A program made the translations under genes and the position numbers. The notes beneath the pieces are model-generated. The model was not told the DNA's origin and made no database searches. It worked only from the letters and a program-made list of their open reading frames with translations. Positions 20,943 to 29,573 of a stretch of DNA of 58,896 nt are shown here, piece by piece. Position 1 is the stretch's first letter, and every line of letters starts with the position of its first letter. The DNA comes from Mesorhizobium sp. 65-26. GTDB taxonomy: Bacteria; Pseudomonadota; Alphaproteobacteria; Rhizobiales; Rhizobiaceae. The stretch covers positions 1 to 58,896 of the forward strand of contig MKVL01000026.1 in the NCBI GenBank assembly GCA_001899205.1, written 5' to 3'.

Positions 20943-21359
20943 ATGCAGCCAGCGGAGTTTGATTTGGCGAAGGCAATTCACAGCATGATCCGGGTTCTCG
21001 ACGAGGCCCGTTCCATCGATTTCTACAACAAGGCTTTCGGACTTGAGGTAGCCCAGAAGCTGGATTTCGAGACGTTTACGCTCATCTACCTCAGCAATTC
21101 CGATACCCCCTTCGAGGTCGAACTGACCATCAACAAGGGGCGCACCGAGCCTTACGCGCTTGGCGATGGCTACGGTCATCTTGCCGTGTCGGTGGCGGAT
21201 CTCGACAGCGAACATGACCGCCTGGGAGCAATCGGGCTCAATCCGAAGAAGATCGTCGAGTTCAACCATGACGGGTCGATGATCGCCCGCTTCTTCTTCA
21301 TCGAAGACCCCGATGGCTACAAGATCGAGGTCCTGCAGCGCGGCGGACGCTTCAAATAG
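20943..21359 (+). CDS. VOC-family protein, lactoylglutathione lyase-like (glyoxalase I)
   Basis: A 138-residue protein with two paired beta-alpha-beta-beta-beta modules. It starts IHSMIRVLDEARSIDFYNKA, continues with FEVELTINKG and GYGHLAVSVADLD, and ends RFFFIEDPDGYKIEVLQRG. The His and Glu residues in these strands are the metal ligands in glyoxalase I, which isomerises the methylglyoxal-glutathione adduct. VOC proteins share this fold across several functions, so substrate is not certain. The ATG at 20943 is chosen because the conserved domain starts shortly after; an ATG 60 bases upstream adds an unlikely tail. It is 77 bases upstream of the Tat-exported subunit gene. Confidence 0.83.
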   Translation: MQPAEFDLAKAIHSMIRVLDEARSIDFYNKAFGLEVAQKLDFETFTLIYLSNSDTPFEVELTINKGRTEPYALGDGYGHLAVSVADLDSEHDRLGAIGLNPKKIVEFNHDGSMIARFFFIEDPDGYKIEVLQRGGRFK

Positions 21360-21436
21360 GAGAATTGCCGCCGCGTGGCCGCGCGGCGCCAGCAACGGCA
21401 CCGGTTCCGGTGCGCATAGCAAGCAGGGAGGAAAAG

Positions 21437-21967
21437 ATGGTCACGATCTATGACGGGAAGCCGGGGCTTTCACGTCGGGAGCTTTTGAAGCGTGGCGGTG
21501 TCGGCGCGTTGCTCGTCATTTCGGGCAGTGCCGTTATCAGCCCGGAACACGCCTGGGGGCTCGAAACCTCCGCCTTGAAGCCCGAAACCATGGCAACGCT
21601 GATCCAGATGGCGCGCGATATCTACCCGCACGACCAGCTTGCCGACAAATATTACGCCATTGCCGTCAAGTCGCATGACGAGCTGGCAGGCAAGGATCCT
21701 GCCCACAAGGAGTTGATCGAAAAGGGTATCGCGGAGCTCGACGGCAAGGCCGGCGCCGGCGGCTACCGGAATCTGGGATGGGAAGACCAGCGGGTCGCCG
21801 CGTTGAAGCAGATCGAGAGCACGCCGTTCTTCCAGACCGTCCGCGGCGGCCTCGTCGTCAGCCTCTACAACCAGAAGGAGATATGGCCGATCTTCGGTTA
21901 CGAGGGGGAGTCCTATTCGAAGGGCGGTTACATCCACCGCGGCTTCAACGACATCGAGTGGCTGTGA
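21437..21967 (+). CDS. Tat-exported small subunit of a GMC dehydrogenase (gluconate 2-dehydrogenase subunit 3-like)
   Basis: A 176-residue protein with a twin-arginine signal (SRRELLKRGGVGALLVISG, residues ~11-30). The mature part begins near EHAWGLETSALKPETMATLIQ and includes MARDIYPHDQLADKYYA, like gluconate 2-dehydrogenase subunit 3 proteins. These act as Tat-carrying partners that take a signal-less GMC flavoprotein across the inner membrane in folded form. The GMC gene starts 45 bases downstream. The start at 21437 has GGGAGGAAAAG upstream. The pair should form a periplasmic sugar or alcohol dehydrogenase. Confidence 0.85.
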   Translation: MVTIYDGKPGLSRRELLKRGGVGALLVISGSAVISPEHAWGLETSALKPETMATLIQMARDIYPHDQLADKYYAIAVKSHDELAGKDPAHKELIEKGIAELDGKAGAGGYRNLGWEDQRVAALKQIESTPFFQTVRGGLVVSLYNQKEIWPIFGYEGESYSKGGYIHRGFNDIEWL

Positions 21968-22012
21968 GCCCGATCGTCCCACGCTCCGAAAATCAATTCA
22001 TGGGAGGAAACC

Positions 22013-23584
22013 ATGGCAGCACCATTTGATCTGAAGAACGACGGCGTTGTCGTCATTATCGGCTCCGGCGCCGGCGGTGGCACGCTCGGCAACGAACTCG
22101 CGCAGAAGGGCATCGACGTCGTCATCCTGGAGGCCGGAGCGCGCCACGAATACGAGGATTTTATCAACGACGAGTGGGATTCCTTTGCCCAGCTCGCCTG
22201 GAAGGACAAGCGCACGACCTCGGGCGACTGGCGGGTCGCCAGGGATTTTCCGAATCTGCCGGCCTGGATCGTCAAGTCGGTCGGCGGGTCGACCACGCAT
22301 TGGGCCGGCGCCTCCTTGCGCTTCCAGGAGCATGAATTCAAGACGCTTTCGACCTACGGCAAGCTCGAGGGTGCCAACCTGCTGGACTGGCCCGTCACGC
22401 TCGCCGAAATGGAGCCGTACTACACCAAGGCCGAGGCCAAGATGGGTGTCACCGGCACCAACGAGTGGCCGAGGCTGCCCGGCAACAACAATTTCAAGGT
22501 GCTCAAGGCCGGTGCCGACAAGCTAGGCTACAAGGAATGCCACACCGGCAACATGGCCATCAATTCGGTCGAGCGCGATGATCGCAACTCGTGCCAGCAG
22601 ACCGGGTTTTGTTTCCAGGGCTGCAAATGGGGCGCGAAATGGTCGACGCTGTACACCGAAATCCCCAAGGGCGAGGCCACCGGCCACCTCGAGGTCCGGC
22701 CCAACTCCATGGCGATCAAGATCAATCATGATGCCAGCGGAAAGGTGACGGGCGTCGTCTACGCCGACAAGGATGGCAAGCTGCACGAGCAGAAGGCCCG
22801 CATTGTCGCCGTCGCCGGCAACTCGATCGAAAGCCCACGGCTGTTGCTCAACTCGGAGTCGAGCAAATTTCCGCATGGCCTTGCCAATTCGTCAGGGCAG
22901 GTGGGCCGCAACTACATGCGCCACACCACCGGTTCGGTCTACGCGATCTTCGACAAGCCGGTGCACATGTACCGCGGCACCACCATGGCGGGCATCATCC
23001 GCGATGAGGCGCGGCACGATCCGGCGCGCGGCTTCGTCGGCGGCTACGAGATGGAGACGCTGTCGCTCGGCCTGCCGTTCATGGCCGCGTTCCTCGATCC
23101 GGGCGCCTGGGGCCGGTCGTTCACCACGGCGCTCGATCATTATGATCACATGGCCGGCCTATGGATCGTCGGCGAGGACATGCCACGCGCGGAGAACCGC
23201 ATCACGCTGCATGGCGACGAAAAGGACGAGCACGGCATGCCGGTCGCGGATGTCCATTTCGATGACCATCCCAATGACACGGCCATGCGCGACCACGCCT
23301 ACAAGCAGGGCTCGGCACTCTACGCGGCGGTCGGCGCGACACGGACCTTCCCGACGCCTCCCTATCCCTCGACGCACAATCTCGGCACCAACCGGATGAG
23401 CGAAAAGGCTGCGGACGGCGTCGTCAACAAGCATGGCCAGGCGCATGACATCAAGAACCTGTTCGTCTCGGACGGCAGCCAGTTCACGTCGGGCGGTGCG
23501 GAGAACCCGACACTGACGATCGTGTCGCTCGCCATCCGCCAGGCCGAATACATAGCCAAGCAGATGTCGGCCAAGACCATCTGA
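22013..23584 (+). CDS. GMC-family FAD oxidoreductase, periplasmic dehydrogenase catalytic subunit
   Basis: A 523-residue flavoprotein. The FAD-binding motif IIGSGAGGGTLGNELA is near residue 16, the conserved WPVTLAEMEPYY and GGSTTHWAGAS follow, and the C-terminal GMC region has HNLGTNRMSEKA (active-site His) and DGSQFTSGGAENPTLT. It resembles the gluconate 2-dehydrogenase/fructose-dehydrogenase catalytic subunit group. It has no signal peptide and probably hitch-hikes on the Tat-carrying subunit just upstream. The usual third partner, a multiheme c-type cytochrome, is absent from the neighbourhood, so its electron acceptor is unknown. The start has GGGAGGAAACC before the ATG. Confidence 0.9.
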   Translation: MAAPFDLKNDGVVVIIGSGAGGGTLGNELAQKGIDVVILEAGARHEYEDFINDEWDSFAQLAWKDKRTTSGDWRVARDFPNLPAWIVKSVGGSTTHWAGASLRFQEHEFKTLSTYGKLEGANLLDWPVTLAEMEPYYTKAEAKMGVTGTNEWPRLPGNNNFKVLKAGADKLGYKECHTGNMAINSVERDDRNSCQQTGFCFQGCKWGAKWSTLYTEIPKGEATGHLEVRPNSMAIKINHDASGKVTGVVYADKDGKLHEQKARIVAVAGNSIESPRLLLNSESSKFPHGLANSSGQVGRNYMRHTTGSVYAIFDKPVHMYRGTTMAGIIRDEARHDPARGFVGGYEMETLSLGLPFMAAFLDPGAWGRSFTTALDHYDHMAGLWIVGEDMPRAENRITLHGDEKDEHGMPVADVHFDDHPNDTAMRDHAYKQGSALYAAVGATRTFPTPPYPSTHNLGTNRMSEKAADGVVNKHGQAHDIKNLFVSDGSQFTSGGAENPTLTIVSLAIRQAEYIAKQMSAKTI

Positions 23585-23606
23585 TCATCCTCCCGACCGC
23601 ACCCTC

Positions 23607-23633
23607 GCGTGGCCCTTCGGGGCCACGCTTTTT
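23607..23633 (+). terminator. Rho-independent terminator after the GMC gene
   Basis: GCGTGGCCC and GGGCCACGC form a perfect 9-bp stem closed by a TTCG tetraloop and followed by five Ts, 22 bases after the GMC stop. Confidence 0.93.
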
Positions 23634-23765
23634 GTCGGCCACCCGCGGCGTTCCCGAAAAGCCGCGGGGCCTTCAGATAAAATCATGACTCAAAACGCAA
23701 TTCCGGTGAGACCGGGCGCTGCGTTTGAGACATCGCCTGCAGCGTTTCGAGCGACGGTCTTCCCG

Positions 23766-24161
23766 TCATTGCATGGTGCAGGTGGACGCGGAAAAGGCGC
23801 CGTCCGGCTGCTTCATGATGATGTCGAAGGACGGCGGATTCTGCCCGTCGATCGTCGCCTGCGTCAGCGAGATCGAATTGCCGCCCGATGTATAGCCGCC
23901 GAGCGGTCCGAGCCATTCGATCTCGCCATTCGCGTTCATCTGGTAATTGTAGCCCTGTTGCGGAGCGCCGAAGCTGACCGGGCCACTGTAGACGTTTCCC
24001 TTGATGGTGATGTCGCCAAGGCTGATGAACAGGCCGAGCAGATAGACCTCGCAATGGTAAGTCCCATCGGGAAGCGTGCCGTTCTTGAAGTCGGCGCGCG
24101 CTTCGCCGGCGGCGGACATCAGCAGCAGGAAACTCAGTACAGCGCGGGTCGGAAGGGCCAT
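23766..24161 (-). CDS. Small secreted hypothetical protein
   Basis: A 131-residue protein with a signal peptide (MALPTRAVLSFLLLMSAAGEARA, cleavage before DFKNG). The mature part, LPDGTYHCEVYLLGLFISLG and following, is glycine-rich and predicted beta, with two cysteines (in YHCEV and ASTCTMQ) that may pair. No known family. The ATG at 24161 is preferred over one 51 bases upstream because the signal peptide begins there. It is divergent from urtA across about 300 bases that hold the urt promoter. Confidence 0.72.
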   Translation of the reverse strand: MALPTRAVLSFLLLMSAAGEARADFKNGTLPDGTYHCEVYLLGLFISLGDITIKGNVYSGPVSFGAPQQGYNYQMNANGEIEWLGPLGGYTSGGNSISLTQATIDGQNPPSFDIIMKQPDGAFSASTCTMQ

Positions 24162-24405
24162 GATGTCGCTCGTTTCAACCCGACCTTGCCTCATTTTGCG
24201 GCCGCCTAGCAACTGCCGACATGCGCCATGCGGATAGTGCAGATCATAATTTAGGCATGTGGAAAATATGAATGAAATTTAGGCGATGATGCGCAAAGTT
24301 TTCTCATATGCCGATGTCCGATGCAGGCCCGTTGGCGATGTAGTTCATGTCCTAACCAGCTGATAAGTCTTTCATATTTCGACCTGATCAAGCTCGTCGT
24401 GTCAG

Positions 24406-24422
24406 TTGGCATGTCGGTTGCA
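24406..24422 (+). promoter_or_regulatory. Sigma-54 (RpoN) promoter of the urt operon
   Basis: TTGGCATGTCGGTTGCA has the -24 GG (24408-24409) and the -12 GC (24420-24421) exactly ten bases apart, and departs from the consensus YTGGCACG-N4-TTGCW only by T for C after TTGGCA. The predicted transcript start, about 12 bases downstream, gives a leader of roughly 35 bases before urtA. Sigma-54 with NtrC is the usual nitrogen-starvation control of urea uptake. About 165 bases upstream, 24222-24241 reads TGCGCCATGCGGATAGTGCA, an imperfect dyad one base longer than the NtrC consensus. Confidence 0.82.
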
Positions 24423-24467
24423 TTGCTTTGTTGCGGTGCAAAACCAACCAGCTTGGGAGTCTGCAAT

Positions 24468-25778
24468 ATGAGGGGCAATTTTCAGAAAATAACAAAACTG
24501 CTTTCCGCGGGCGTCGTCGCGGCCGGACTGCTGATGACGGCTTCAGCCAAGGCCGCCGATGACACCATCAAGGTCGGCATCCTCCATTCGCTGTCGGGGA
24601 CGATGGCGATCTCGGAAACGACGTTGAAGGACGTCATGCTCATGCTCATTGAAGAGCAGAACGCGAAGGGGGGCTTGCTTGGTAGGAAACTCGAGGCGGT
24701 GGTCGTCGATCCCGCTTCCAACTGGCCCCTGTTTGCCGAGAAGGCGAGGGAGCTGATTTCCAAGGACAAGGTCGCGGCAGTGTTCGGCTGCTGGACGTCG
24801 GTGTCACGCAAGTCGGTGCTGCCGGTGTTCAGCGAGCTCGACAACATCCTTTTCTATCCTGTCCAGTACGAAGGCGAGGAGAGCGAGCGCAACGTGTTTT
24901 ACACAGGCGCCGCGCCCAACCAGCAGGCCATTCCGGCGGTCGACTACCTGATGAGCGCGGACGGCGGTTCGGTGAAGCGCTGGGTGCTGGAAGGCACAGA
25001 CTACGTCTATCCGCGCACCACCAACAAGATTCTCGAGGCTTATCTCAAGTCGAAGGGCGTGCCTGCCGAGGACATCATGGTGAACTACACGCCTTTCGGT
25101 TTCTCCGACTGGCAGACGGAAGTCTCGGCAATCAAGAAATTCGGCTCGGCGGGCAAGAAGACCGCCGTTGTCTCCACCGTCAACGGCGACGCCAACGTGC
25201 CGTTCTACAAGGAACTCGGCAACCAGGGCATCAAGGCCGAGGACATTCCGGTCATGGCCTTCTCGGTCGGCGAGGAGGAACTGGCAGGCCTCGACACCGG
25301 CCCGCTCGTCGGCCATCTCGCCGCGTGGAACTACTTCGAGAGCATCGATACGCCGGAGAACAAGAAGTTCATCGATGACTGGCACAAATTCATCAAGAAC
25401 GACAAGCGCACCACCAACGATCCGATGGAGGCTCACTACATCGGCTTCAACATGTGGGTGAAGGCGGTCGAGAAGGCCGGCACCACCGATCCGGACAAGG
25501 TGATCGACGCCATGGTTGGCGTCTCGGTGCCGAACCTCAGTGGCGGCTACTCGACCATGATGCCTAACCATCACATCACCAAGCCTGTGCTGATCGGCGA
25601 GATCCAGGCCAATGGCCAGTTCGATACCGTATGGCAGACGCCTGGCCTTGTGATGGGCGACGAATGGTCCGACTACCTCCCGGACTCCAAGGACCTGATC
25701 TCCGATTGGCGTGCTCCGCTCAGCTGCGGCAACTTCAACGTCAAGACCGGCAAGTGTGGCGGCAAAGGCACCAACTGA
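24468..25778 (+). CDS. urtA: Urea ABC transporter, periplasmic substrate-binding protein
   Basis: A 436-residue binding protein with a Sec signal peptide (ending ASAKA, before ADDTIKVG). The mature start IKVGILHSLSGTMAISE and internal VAAVFGCWTSVSRKSV and LFYPVQYEGEESERN are typical of UrtA, the amide-type periplasmic binding protein that delivers urea (and sometimes short amides) to UrtBCDE. The ATG at 24468 is preceded by TGGGAG and starts the signal peptide; an upstream ATG would give 49 extra residues and overlap the sigma-54 promoter, so it is rejected. It heads the urt operon. Confidence 0.96.
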   Translation: MRGNFQKITKLLSAGVVAAGLLMTASAKAADDTIKVGILHSLSGTMAISETTLKDVMLMLIEEQNAKGGLLGRKLEAVVVDPASNWPLFAEKARELISKDKVAAVFGCWTSVSRKSVLPVFSELDNILFYPVQYEGEESERNVFYTGAAPNQQAIPAVDYLMSADGGSVKRWVLEGTDYVYPRTTNKILEAYLKSKGVPAEDIMVNYTPFGFSDWQTEVSAIKKFGSAGKKTAVVSTVNGDANVPFYKELGNQGIKAEDIPVMAFSVGEEELAGLDTGPLVGHLAAWNYFESIDTPENKKFIDDWHKFIKNDKRTTNDPMEAHYIGFNMWVKAVEKAGTTDPDKVIDAMVGVSVPNLSGGYSTMMPNHHITKPVLIGEIQANGQFDTVWQTPGLVMGDEWSDYLPDSKDLISDWRAPLSCGNFNVKTGKCGGKGTN

Positions 25779-25853
25779 CCCCGGTCCGGACGTAGGTCCG
25801 TGATCCTCCCGGCCTGCAGGGTCGCGCAGTGGCCTGCGCGATCCGCGACCGCC

Positions 25854-25882
25854 GCCTGGGCGGGCTTCCAACCCGCCCAGGC
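25854..25882 (+). other. Strong hairpin between urtA and urtB
   Basis: GCCTGGGCGGG and CCCGCCCAGGC form a perfect 11-bp GC-rich stem with a 7-base loop, 32 bases before the urtB ATG. No T run follows. Such hairpins after binding-protein genes often stabilise the upstream message or reduce downstream expression, giving more binding protein than permease. Confidence 0.7.
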
Positions 25883-25913
25883 AAGTTCTCGAAGCAGGGA
25901 GATACTTGAGGCA

Positions 25914-27530
25914 ATGATCAGCTTGCGCGCGATAGGCGTGGTTGTGCTGCTGATGATGGCGGGCTTGCTGCCGTCCAAGGCCGCCGAGGCCGATCTTCGC
26001 GCGGCGCTCGCCAAATTCGTCACAGCGACCAGTTTCCCTGCCACAGAAGCTGTCGTTCGCGAGCTGGCCGCCAGCGGCGACCCTTCCGTCGAAGGCGCGC
26101 TTTCCGCCCTTGCCGATGGCAATCTCTACATTCGCAAGAGCGACTCCCAACTCTTCATCGGCAGGGATGCGGGCGGCCGCACCGAACTACTCGATCCTCT
26201 GAGCGGCGAGAAAGTCGCCGAAGCGGACAAGGCGGAGCTCGCCCGGGTCAAGATCAACAACAGCCTGCGCCGTGTTGTGCGCGACGCGCTGGGGGCGTTG
26301 ACGTTACGCGCCAAGGACGCAAACCTGCGCCTCGCAGCCGCGAACACCATGTTCAAGACGCCGGACGCCGGCAACATTGAGGCGCTCGATGCCGCGATCG
26401 CGGCCGAGACGGACACGGCCATCAAGGCGACGTTTGAACAGGCGCGGGCAGCGTCCATTCTGGTCTCGGATAAGCCCGAGGCGGACAAGCTGGCGGCGGT
26501 TTCCACTATAGCAGCGCGGGGAGACCGCGACGCCCTTTCCGTGCTGGCATCGGCAGAGGCCAATTCGCAGGGAGCGGTCAAGGGAGCGGCTGCTTCGGCG
26601 ATAGCCCGTATAGATTCCACGCTTGCGCTGTGGGATGCCATTCAGAACATCTGGTATGGCATATCGCTCGGGTCGGTGCTGCTGCTGGCGGCCATCGGCC
26701 TCGCCATCACCTTCGGCGTGATGGGGGTCATCAACATGGCTCATGGCGAGATGGTGATGCTTGGGGCATACACCACCTTCGTCGTCCAGCAGGTGATCCG
26801 CGGTTCGTTTCCGGGCCTGTTCGACTGGTCCCTGATAATCGCCTTGCCGCTCGCCTTCCTTGTCGCGGCACTGGTCGGTCTTGTCATCGAACGTGGCATC
26901 ATTCGCTTCCTCTACGGTCGCCCGTTGGAGACCCTGCTTGCGACATGGGGCGTCTCGTTGATCCTGCAGCAGGCGGTGCGCACTCTTTTCGGTCCAACGA
27001 ACCAGGAGGTGGGCAATCCCTCCTGGATGTCCGGTTCGTTCGATGTCGGCCAAGTGGCCATTACCTGGAACCGTCTGTGGATCCTGGTGTTCGCGCTCGC
27101 CGTCTTCGTGGTGCTTCTCTATGTCATGAAGCGGACGCCCTGGGGCCTGAGGATGCGCGCGGTTACCGCCAATCGCCGCATGGCCGCGTCCATGGGCATA
27201 CGCACGCCCTGGGTCGACGCGCTAACCTTCGCCCTGGGGTCCGGCATCGCCGGCATTGCGGGCGTTGCTCTCAGCCAGATCGACAATGTCTCCCCCAATC
27301 TCGGTCGCGGCTACATAATCGACAGCTTCATGGTCGTTGTCTTCGGCGGCGTGGGCAATCTCTGGGGAACGCTCGTCGGCGCTTTCTCGCTCGGCATCGT
27401 CAACAAGTTCCTCGAGCCATATGCCGGCGCGGTGCTCGGCAAGATCGTCGTGCTCGTCATGATCATCCTGTTCATCCAGAAGCGTCCACGCGGACTTTTC
27501 GCGCTCAAGGGCAGGGCGGTTGAAGCATGA
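25914..27530 (+). CDS. urtB: Urea ABC transporter permease UrtB
   Basis: A 538-residue protein. A signal/anchor helix (VVVLLMMAGLLPSKA) leads into a ~190-residue helical periplasmic region (residues ~25-235), a peculiarity of UrtB, and then a LivH-type permease domain with about eight helices (AIQNIWYGISLGSVLLLAAIG, residues ~243-263; GVINMAHGEMVMLGAYT; GMRAVTANRRMA in slightly varied form as RMRAVTANRRMA, the coupling loop to the ATPase). It imports urea through the inner membrane as a heteromer with UrtC. GAAGCAGGGAGA precedes the ATG. Its last four bases overlap urtC. Confidence 0.95.
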   Translation: MISLRAIGVVVLLMMAGLLPSKAAEADLRAALAKFVTATSFPATEAVVRELAASGDPSVEGALSALADGNLYIRKSDSQLFIGRDAGGRTELLDPLSGEKVAEADKAELARVKINNSLRRVVRDALGALTLRAKDANLRLAAANTMFKTPDAGNIEALDAAIAAETDTAIKATFEQARAASILVSDKPEADKLAAVSTIAARGDRDALSVLASAEANSQGAVKGAAASAIARIDSTLALWDAIQNIWYGISLGSVLLLAAIGLAITFGVMGVINMAHGEMVMLGAYTTFVVQQVIRGSFPGLFDWSLIIALPLAFLVAALVGLVIERGIIRFLYGRPLETLLATWGVSLILQQAVRTLFGPTNQEVGNPSWMSGSFDVGQVAITWNRLWILVFALAVFVVLLYVMKRTPWGLRMRAVTANRRMAASMGIRTPWVDALTFALGSGIAGIAGVALSQIDNVSPNLGRGYIIDSFMVVVFGGVGNLWGTLVGAFSLGIVNKFLEPYAGAVLGKIVVLVMIILFIQKRPRGLFALKGRAVEA

Positions 27531-28750
27531 TCGCAGGACGCCTCCTCAGCGCCGACCGCCGGATCGCCCTTGCCATCGTCATCCTGCTGGCAGCCGCGGT
27601 GATTGTGCCCATTCTCAACCTGTTGGTTCCCCCTTCGAGTGCCTTCCATATTCCGCCCTACATCGTGGCCCTGCTCGGCAAGTACCTCTGCTACGCCCTG
27701 CTTGCCCTGGCTCTCGACCTTGTGTGGGGTTATTGCGGCATTCTCTCGCTCGGCCACGGCGCCTTCTTCGCGCTCGGAGGCTACGCGATGGGCATGTATC
27801 TGATGCGTCAGATCGGCTCGCGCGGCGTCTACGGCAATCCGGTTCTTCCGGATTTCATGGTGTTCCTGAACTACAAGGAGCTGCCATGGTTCTGGCTGGG
27901 GTTCGACCACTTCTGGTTTGCGGCGCTCATGGCCCTCGCTGTTCCAGGACTGCTGGCTTTCGTCTTCGGCTGGTTCGCCTTCCGCAGCCGTGTCACCGGC
28001 GTCTATCTGTCGATCATCACCCAGGCGATGACCTATGCTTTGCTGCTTGCCTTCTTTCGCAACGACATGGGATTTGGCGGCAACAACGGGCTGACGGATT
28101 TCAAGGACATTCTCGGCTTCAACGTGCAGGCCGACACCACGCGCTCGGCCCTGTTCGCCGCGAGCGCCGCCATGCTTGCGCTGGCCGTCTTCGTGACCGC
28201 GGCGATCGTCCGCTCCAAATACGGCAAACTGCTGATGGCCGTTCGCGATGCCGAAAGCCGCACCCGCTTCCTCGGCTGGAGGGCGGAAAACGTCAAGCTC
28301 TTCGCCTTTACGGTATCGGCCGTCATGGCGGGCGTTGCCGGCGCACTCTACGTGCCGCAGGTCGGCATCATTAATCCAGGTGAGTTCGATCCCGCGAATT
28401 CCATCGAAGTGGTTATCTGGACGGCGGTTGGCGGGCGCGGCACCATTATCGGCCCGATTGTGGGAGCGCTCCTCGTCAACGCTGGCAAGTCCTGGTTTAC
28501 GGGTGCTCTGCCGGAATTCTGGTTGTTTGCCCTGGGTGGTCTCTTTGTGTTGGTGACGCTTGTCCTGCCCAGAGGGGTGGTGGGTACATGGGATGGCTGG
28601 CGAGAGAAAGTCCGGGCACGGAACGCGGCCGGCCGTACGGCCGATGGTGGTGAGGACCCGGGCGCGTCGGAGGCGAGGATCGTGCGCCCGCAGGCCAAAG
28701 TGCCGGGTGCGTGGGCCGTCACCCCGCAAAATACGCAGCCGGCGGAGTGA
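27527..28750 (+). CDS. urtC: Urea ABC transporter permease UrtC
   Basis: A 407-residue LivM-type permease, starting inside the last codon of urtB (ATGA overlap). It has about ten hydrophobic segments, with CYALLALALDLVWGYCGILS, SLGHGAFFALGGYAMGMYL and the coupling loop AVRDAESRTRFLGW, all characteristic of UrtC. It forms the second half of the urea channel. The C-terminal ~50 residues (from RARNAAGRTADGG to the end) are hydrophilic and proline-rich, longer than I expect for the family, and may be a poorly conserved cytoplasmic tail. Confidence 0.95.
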   Translation: MIAGRLLSADRRIALAIVILLAAAVIVPILNLLVPPSSAFHIPPYIVALLGKYLCYALLALALDLVWGYCGILSLGHGAFFALGGYAMGMYLMRQIGSRGVYGNPVLPDFMVFLNYKELPWFWLGFDHFWFAALMALAVPGLLAFVFGWFAFRSRVTGVYLSIITQAMTYALLLAFFRNDMGFGGNNGLTDFKDILGFNVQADTTRSALFAASAAMLALAVFVTAAIVRSKYGKLLMAVRDAESRTRFLGWRAENVKLFAFTVSAVMAGVAGALYVPQVGIINPGEFDPANSIEVVIWTAVGGRGTIIGPIVGALLVNAGKSWFTGALPEFWLFALGGLFVLVTLVLPRGVVGTWDGWREKVRARNAAGRTADGGEDPGASEARIVRPQAKVPGAWAVTPQNTQPAE

Positions 28751-28756
28751 AGGAGG

Positions 28757-29503
28757 ATGAGCAAGTCGAACACTATCCTCTATCTCGATGGCGTTTCGGT
28801 TTCCTTCGATGGTTTTCGCGCCATCAACAACCTCTCGCTCGTGCTCGACAAGGGTGAGATGCGGGCGATCATAGGGCCCAACGGCGCGGGCAAGACGACG
28901 ATGATGGACATCGTCACCGGCAAGACGCGGCCCGACGAAGGCGACGTCTTCTTCGACGGCAAGGTCGACCTGACCCGGCATGACGAGACTGAGATCGCCA
29001 CCATGGGGATCGGCCGGAAATTCCAGAAGCCGACGGTTTTCGAGCGCCACAGCGTTGAAGACAATCTCATGCTGGCGCTGGCGGGGCCTCGATCGATCCT
29101 TCGGGCGCTTGTCCATCGTCTCTCGGTCGTCGAGAGGCGCCGTATCGACGACATACTCGGCATCATCCGGCTCGGCGACAAGCGTGCCGAGCTGGCGGCC
29201 AATCTCAGCCATGGCCAGAAGCAGTGGCTGGAGATCGGGATGCTTCTCGCGCAGGACCCGAAGCTTCTGCTCGTCGACGAACCGGTCGCAGGCATGACGG
29301 ATGCCGAGACCGAGGAAACGGCGCGACTTCTTCGAGACATTGCCCGCGATCATTCGGTGATCGTCGTCGAGCACGACATGCATTTCGTGCGCGAACTCGG
29401 TGTCAAGGTCACATGCCTGCACGAGGGCTCCGTGTTGTCCGAGGGAACCCTCGACTTCGTTTCCTCCGACGAGCGTGTCGTCGAAGTCTATCTGGGGCGC
29501 TGA
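28757..29503 (+). CDS. urtD: Urea ABC transporter ATP-binding protein UrtD
   Basis: A 248-residue LivG-type ATPase. Walker A is GPNGAGKTT, the signature LSHGQKQWLEIG replaces the common LSGGQ (normal for UrtD), Walker B is LLLVDEPVAGM, and the H-loop is VVEHDMHF. It powers urea import with UrtE. The gene starts six bases after urtC, with AAGGAGG directly before the ATG, so translation may be coupled. Confidence 0.96.
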   Translation: MSKSNTILYLDGVSVSFDGFRAINNLSLVLDKGEMRAIIGPNGAGKTTMMDIVTGKTRPDEGDVFFDGKVDLTRHDETEIATMGIGRKFQKPTVFERHSVEDNLMLALAGPRSILRALVHRLSVVERRRIDDILGIIRLGDKRAELAANLSHGQKQWLEIGMLLAQDPKLLLVDEPVAGMTDAETEETARLLRDIARDHSVIVVEHDMHFVRELGVKVTCLHEGSVLSEGTLDFVSSDERVVEVYLGR

Positions 29504-29573
29504 GCATGGTCTGGCGGGTTCCATTTTTTCGTTTCGACTTCGCTTTTTTGAAGCGCTGGAGAAGGGGCTGACG

